DNA from: Priapulus caudatus
Lineage: Eukaryota; Priapulida; Priapulimorpha; Priapulimorphida; Priapulidae
Direction of reading: 5' to 3'
Length of the DNA: 51,882 bases
NCBI RefSeq assembly: GCF_000485595.1
Contig: NW_014577697.1
Span: 13,804-65,685 of the forward strand
The first letter of the stretch is position 1; each line of letters opens with the position of its first letter. The position numbers and the translations under genes are program-made. This document shows positions 46,750 to 51,882 of the stretch, in pieces. The notes beneath the pieces are model-generated. The model made no database searches. It was not told the DNA's origin and saw nothing but the letters and a program-made list of their open reading frames with translations.

Positions 46750-49285
46750 TATCATGATTTCTGACATCGCATCGCAGCTTTGGGTTGACCTTCGGATGAC
46801 CTTCGGTCGGCAGCGTTGAGTTTCGGGTGGGGGGGATCGCGCTTCATCACATGAATTCGACGGCAGAGTTACACATCGACGCTGTGCCCGCAGAGGCCGT
46901 ACGTAGCACGGGCAGATCGAGAAAGCCTGCTGGCGGGGAAAGCTGGAACGTTTTTGCCGAGCTAGGCTCGGCTAGCTATATAGGTGCATGGCTTCGTTGA
47001 ACGTTGGTATTATTAACTGGGCTATCGATCGTTCGTCTGCGCTCTCCTTGCTGTGACTGCTGCGAAAGAACGTTTGGCGCGGCTTCTGTATTTCGCGGCG
47101 TCTGAGCCATTTCGCGGCGTCTGAGCCGCGCTGTGTGCGTACAAACAAGAATGCGGACAGGAAGAGCTAGCGCTCCGGGGGCTGTTTAAGTGTTCTGATA
47201 GTGAATTAAGATCCCCACCGGTCTTATTTATGGCGAAAAGCAGGTGTAGGAAAGCGCGCGTACTACGTTACAATCAGATCTAGTTTCTTATTATGAATTG
47301 ATTATTCGTTATCTTCTTAGTTATAGCCCACCCTTTTATGGATACATTTGAAATTTGAGTAAAATTAATTGATTTTTTGTATCGCTATAAAATTGGCTGT
47401 GTGGAGCTAGTCGGGTAAGATTGCTTATCAGATGTCATAACAAGTTCAAGGGAACTGAGTGAGACAGGGTGCGAGCGAGGCAAGGATACCGGTGTAGGCG
47501 TGCTGACAGGAAAGGCCTATATAAACCACCGCTCATGCATGCAGTTTTAGTAACGATATGATTATATAAGGGTCGCGCAAGTTTGCTTGTCTTTTGACTA
47601 GTTTACGCGTCCATCGTATTTCTGTGAGGCTGCCTCCGGTGCAGCAGACGGGCACCGTCTTTATAGAAAACAGCCACCTATATTATAGAGAAAACAGAAT
47701 TAGCGGTAGAGCGGTAGCTCTAGTGTTTTTCCACAACGCTAGTTATATTATGATTAGTGTGTGTCAGAAAAATGAGCCCAATTAAATTGCAACGCGTTTG
47801 ACATCGATGTAGAACCGATGCACTCACGCACGCACGTATGCAGGCACACGCGCACATACACACACACACGCACGCGCGCACACGCACGCACCGTGTACCC
47901 ATAGTGGTGTAAACACGCACTGCAGCGTATGCAATGAGTACGCGGGGTATTTTTTTTTCACGCAGCGAGTTCCCAACACAATTATTCTGCCAGCTTTTGC
48001 ACGCGGAACGTTTATTTTTAAAGAAACGCCGCAAACGGAAGTGGTTAAACACGCTCGAGTTTACACGCGCGTGCTTTGCTACGTCGCCACACGTGGCTGC
48101 TGGCGTGATGAGCGACCTGCACCAAAATCCCGCCTTCGCCGCCGCCGTCGTCGTCTGACAGCCTCTCCGTGCGTACACAGCTGCGCGTACGTATGCGTAT
48201 ACGCACCGCAGGAATGCATTTGTGCATGCAGGCTAGAGCGTATGTACCTACCTACTCACAGACACTATATGCGATCCTTGCCGTTCCTGAAGTCGGGTAA
48301 CCGCTTTGCCCCAGGCTGTGTAAAGATACTATGCGCGTGCTGGTGGACTGATTCTGGGAGTTCCTATGGCTGCCACCGGTTGTGCCTCAACGCCTTATTA
48401 TGGATACGTGTCTATCAAAATCTGTGTGGTTTGACGTGGGAGGTAATCCTGCCTGAAGTTGTAACCAAGTAAAGTAAGATAAAGCAGGTGATTCTATCAT
48501 GCATGAGTCGCTGAGGGGAGAACACGCGGGGGATGTGCGTGAGTCTTTTTTATCTGGTTATTTCTAGTTATTTTTCGAATTTATGGCCTTACTTTACATA
48601 GGGGCCTATTTCGTGATATTTCGACGGGACACGGCCTCTTATACCAGCCTCCCTCTCTCGACAATCGCGGGCGCCAGACTTGTGTTTCTCAGCGCAGGTC
48701 GCGACGGTGGCAGACGAACTCAGGCTGCACCCGAGCTCGCTGGACATCGGAAGGCGATAATTTCCGGGGTTGGCTACTCGCGTGATATCTGTGTAAATAA
48801 TCCGGCAGCGTGCAATGCCAGATCTGAAATACGCACGAGCTCCTGTTCCCACGTGTGGGAGTGAGTATGAGAGAGGAGGAGGGTCTTAGGGGAAACCGTG
48901 GAAAGGGAGAGGAGAGTTGAGGGATAAGGAGGTAACAGGAGATTGAGAGAAGGAGATAGAGCAGTCACTTTGGGGGCAGCCAGGGCTATCTATCTGGGTG
49001 CTGACGCGGCGGTTATTTGTGGAGGCGATAACACACAGGATGAGCAAATGTTAGTTTGACCAGAACTTGCCAACAAGATAGGCAGACTGTTATACATAGC
49101 CCTGTATCAGTGTTGGGGATAATATCCGTATCGGTCTAGACAAACATCACAACGTGTGGGGGTGCATAGTGGGGAATGACAACAACTGATAGACAACATT
49201 GCACTAACATTGCACACCTTATTGCAAACACCGAGAGCGAGCATTATCCAAGATTGCCCGCGCGCGGCATTTCCGTTTTGATACG

Positions 49286-50190
49286 TCTCTGTATTGATAT
49301 GTAGAAGTTAGTTGTTTTTGTGTTGATGTGTAATAGTTAGTTGTCTCTGTATTCCTATGAAGAAGTTAGTTGTCTCTGTATTCATATGAAGAAGTTAGTT
49401 GTCTCTGTATTCATATGAAGAAGTTAGTTGTCTCTCACTCTCTGTATTCATATGAAGAAGTTAGTTATCTCTGTATTCATATGAAGAAGTTAGTTGTCTC
49501 TGTATTCATATGAAGAAGTTAGTTGTCTCTGTATTCATATGAAGAAGTTAGTTGTCTCTGTATTCATATGAAGAAGTTAGTTGTCTCTGTACATATTCAT
49601 ATGAAGAAGTTAGTTGTCTCTGTATTCGTATGAAGAAGTTAGTTGTCTCTGTATTCATATGAAGAAGTTAGTTGTCTCTGTATATTCATATGAAGAAGTT
49701 AGTTGTCTCTGTATTGATATGTAGTTCTTAGTTGTTGCTGTGTTGATGTGTAAGTTTCTTAGTTGTGGCTGTTGATGTGTAGGTTCTTAGTTGTGGCTGT
49801 GTTGAGTGTAGTTCTTAGTTGTGGCGCTGTGCTTATGTGTGGTAGGATGTAGTTCTTAGTTGTGGCTGTGTTGAGGTGTAGTTCTTAGTTGTGGCTGTGT
49901 TGAGGTGTAGTTCTTAGTTGTGGCTGTGTTGATGTGTAGTTCTTAGTTGTGGTTGTGTTGAGGTGTAGTTCTTAGTTGTGGCTGTGTTGAGGTGTCGTTA
50001 TTAGTTGTGGCTGTGTTGAGGTGTAGTTCTTAGTTTGAGGCCTGTTGTGATGGTGTAGTTCTTAGTTGTTGCTGTGTTGATGTGTAGTTCTTAGTTGTGG
50101 CTGTGTTGACATGTGTAGTTCTTAGCTGTGGCTGTGTTGATGTGTAGTTCTTAGTTGTTGCTATTTGATGTGTATAGGGGTTAGTTGCCC
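49286..50190. repeat. 29-bp minisatellite with two subfamilies
   Basis: The first half uses units like CTGTATTCATATGAAGAAGT with TAGTTGTCT; the second half, from about 49710, uses GTAGTTCTTAGTTGTGGCTG with TGTTGAGGT. Both are 29 bp and share a TTAGTTG core. Transitional units occur at both ends. Confidence 0.95.
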
Positions 50191-51577
50191 CGCGTAGCAC
50201 CCTTGTTGACACATCCACCAGACCTCTGCACCTCGCCTGCTGCTGCGTGCTACCGTGTGATTAACTGTCACAGAAACTGTTCTATAGAAGGGTAGAATAC
50301 CCGACGGCATGTGCACGCTAGACTAGATATTAGTCACGTACATATGACGGTAACTAAGCGCGGGACGGATACGGGAGCGTGATGGCAGACGGCACGCATC
50401 GCAGCACGGGCGATCGTGAGTCACGACGAGCTGGCGACTGCCATCGCACGCCGGCGTCCACAGTTTACCCGCCCGCGTTTAGTCCCGCTGCCCGCATATA
50501 TACGCGCCGCTGCCTGTTTGCCTGGGCGAGCTCACCTAACGCGAGATGGCCTTAAATGGCAGGCAGAGCCGCGCTAATTGTGCAGGTGTTCTGGACAGTG
50601 CGTGGGCGAGTACAATAGAGGGCCCAAATCTCGGCAGGTCTGCAAGCGCACCGCGATTGAATAGTCAGTCGAGCCGCTTTGAATACTCAGTTGATATGTC
50701 TCGCGATATAGCAACAGTTTGCGCGTGAATAGCCGGCGGGCGGTGGGAGAGGGAAGAAAAAGGGGAAGGGGAGGGGGGGGCTCCGTTCGCTTCCGAATTC
50801 TGGAGCATTAGAGCATCAGGGCGCTTTTGTGTTATAGTAACTAAGATTGGCGTGTAGACGGTGGCAAGTCGTCTTCTATAGCGTGTGGGTGTCTGTACAT
50901 GTGTGATACCGCGCTCACAGATAGGAGGCCGTATCGGACATGTATGCGGCATGCCCCATGTCTATCGTTCTCCGGCCCCTATCACCTGGCCGTTCGCTTG
51001 TTTTGGACGAAGGAATGTTCATTTCCGACGCTCGTTAGAAGGGGGGAAGAGCGGTCTGGTTACGTAATGTTATCCTACTTCCCCGCCTTTCTTCTTCCTT
51101 CTCATGAACTCTTTGTTCTTCATACTCATAAACCGTTTTCCATTTTCAACTCGTGAACTGATTTTCCTTTCTCGCTGCTTACAGCGATCATTCTTCCGTC
51201 CGGCTCATAAAATCTCACGAGCAGCTGATATCGGCGCTAACAACCGTCGGAAGTTGGCACCTGTTAATGTGTATATAGGGCTACTCAGCAGTTGGCTGGT
51301 CGTTCGCTCTGTCGCAGGCCGCATGCTACACGGGGAAAAGCTATTTCCCTCTGCGGACGTGCGAGCGGCGCTGTGTCTACTCGCCTGTGTGTAGCGATAG
51401 ATCGCGTGGGCTTGCTAGCGAAAGTGTTCGCGATTGAGTCAGTTGACTGACTGACTGGCGCTGGTCGTGCAGCAGTTGTAGCATGCATGCATCCATCGAT
51501 CGCCTCGTCGCACGACCCGCGGGCGGGGCCGTCGGCATGCGATGCTACCGAAAACACGCGGCAGCAATGTTTGAAGT
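50191..51577. other. Unique stretch, no gene recognised
   Basis: Mixed composition within the Myc intron. Open frames at 50546-50728 and 51104-51394 have no motif. Confidence 0.35.
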
Positions 51578-51775
51578 AGAAAATGTTTTTCGCTCTCACT
51601 TTCGCTCTCTTTCCCCCTGCCCTCTTTCCTCATCGCCCTCTCCCCTCTCTCCCGCTCCCTCTCCCCTCTCTCTTCCGCTCCCTCTCATCCCTCTCTCTTT
51701 TCTTGTTCTCTCATCTCTCTCCCTCTCTCTCCCCCTCTCTCTCCTCTCACCCGCTTTCTTCTCTCGCCCTATCCC
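51578..51775. repeat. CT-rich low-complexity region
   Basis: CTCTCCC units, pyrimidine on the + strand. Confidence 0.9.
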
Positions 51776-51776
51776 T

Positions 51777-51882
51777 CAGCAGCAGCAACAGTAGTAGTAG
51801 CAGTAGCAGTAGCAGTAGCAGCAGCAGCAGCAGTAGCAGTAGCAGTAGCAGTAGCAGTAGCAGTAGCAGTAGCAGCAGCAGT
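51777..51882. repeat. (CAGTAG)n / (CAG)n array, cut by the window end
   Basis: GCAGTA hexamers with GCAGCAGCA blocks; continues beyond the window. Confidence 0.95.

Larger units (their letters stand above)
39744..51882 (+). other. Myc intron (exon 2 to exon 3), truncated by the window end
   Basis: No frame on either strand from here to the end encodes a recognisable bHLH-leucine zipper (no ERQRRN-like basic region), so exon 3 lies beyond the window and the intron exceeds 12.1 kb. The vertebrate MYC intron here is typically much shorter, one to two kb. Contents: AT-leaning unique DNA at 39.75-41.9 kb, GA and CT tracts, hairpins at 41755, 44234 and 46715, a CpG-rich promoter-like patch near 45.8 kb, and a 29-bp minisatellite at 49.3-50.2 kb. 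Open frames inside it are short, lack family resemblance, and I call none of them. Confidence 0.6.

Overview
The window looks like nuclear DNA from a non-vertebrate metazoan. The one gene recognisable with confidence is the N-terminal coding exon of a Myc proto-oncogene orthologue (coding 39035-39737, + strand). It carries an almost perfect Myc box I (EDMWKKFELLPTPPLSP) and Myc box II (LIQDCMWS), a splice acceptor at 38911-38912 and a phase-1 splice donor at 39738, at the position expected for the conserved Myc exon 2/exon 3 boundary. The bHLH-leucine zipper exon is not in the remaining 12.1 kb, so that intron runs past the end of the window. There are no prokaryotic operons, no CRISPR array, no rRNA and no tRNA that I can support. 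The phylum cannot be fixed from one exon.

Layout. 1-2.4 kb: a 24-25 bp minisatellite and CA/TG tracts. 2.5-5.6 kb: a long, insertion-riddled copy of repeat modules that also occur, clean, at 6.7-9.65 kb. It looks like uncorrected sequence rather than biology. 6.0-6.55 kb: TAGA, GA and CA microsatellites. 6.7-9.65 kb: a mosaic of dispersed-repeat modules (A, B, C, E) in direct and inverted order, including an inverted C module flanked by a 13-bp inverted repeat. 9.7-20.3 kb: mostly microsatellites (CT, TCTA, TGTC, TATG, CA, CTA, GA, GGTC) with short unique stretches and a degenerate telomere-like (GGGTTA) zone at 13.7-14.0 kb. 20.8-24.76 kb: a 28-bp minisatellite array of about 140 copies. 25.0-25.2 kb: a 215-bp MITE. 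26.68-27.29 kb: assembly gap. 27.6-28.4 kb: a promoter-like cluster (CCAAT, NRF-1, X-box), a CTG repeat and a small Arg-rich ORF. 29.2-32.9 kb: a 40-bp minisatellite, then TCTA and CCAT/CCGT arrays. 33.7-36.6 kb: TG, CA and TA tracts and an 18-bp minisatellite. 36.6-38.9 kb: mostly unique DNA with a short TIR element containing telomere-like repeats. 38.9-39.74 kb: the Myc exon. 39.74-51.88 kb: Myc intron, containing GA and CT tracts, hairpins, a CpG-rich promoter-like patch at 45.7-45.95 kb and a 29-bp minisatellite at 49.3-50.2 kb.

Biology. Genes do not work together here beyond Myc. A 25-codon uORF lies 31 nt upstream of the Myc start. The protein has an unusual CX2CX2CX5C cluster where Myc box 0 normally lies. 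A dispersed family of short near-perfect palindromes (four copies) and several hairpins are the other non-trivial structures.

Assembly caution. Six single-base Ns (561, 6009, 6450, 9657, 15520, 24424) each sit on the 5' side of a simple or tandem repeat, and several arrays carry dense error-like indels. Tandem-repeat lengths, and everything between about 2.5 and 5.6 kb, should not be taken at face value.
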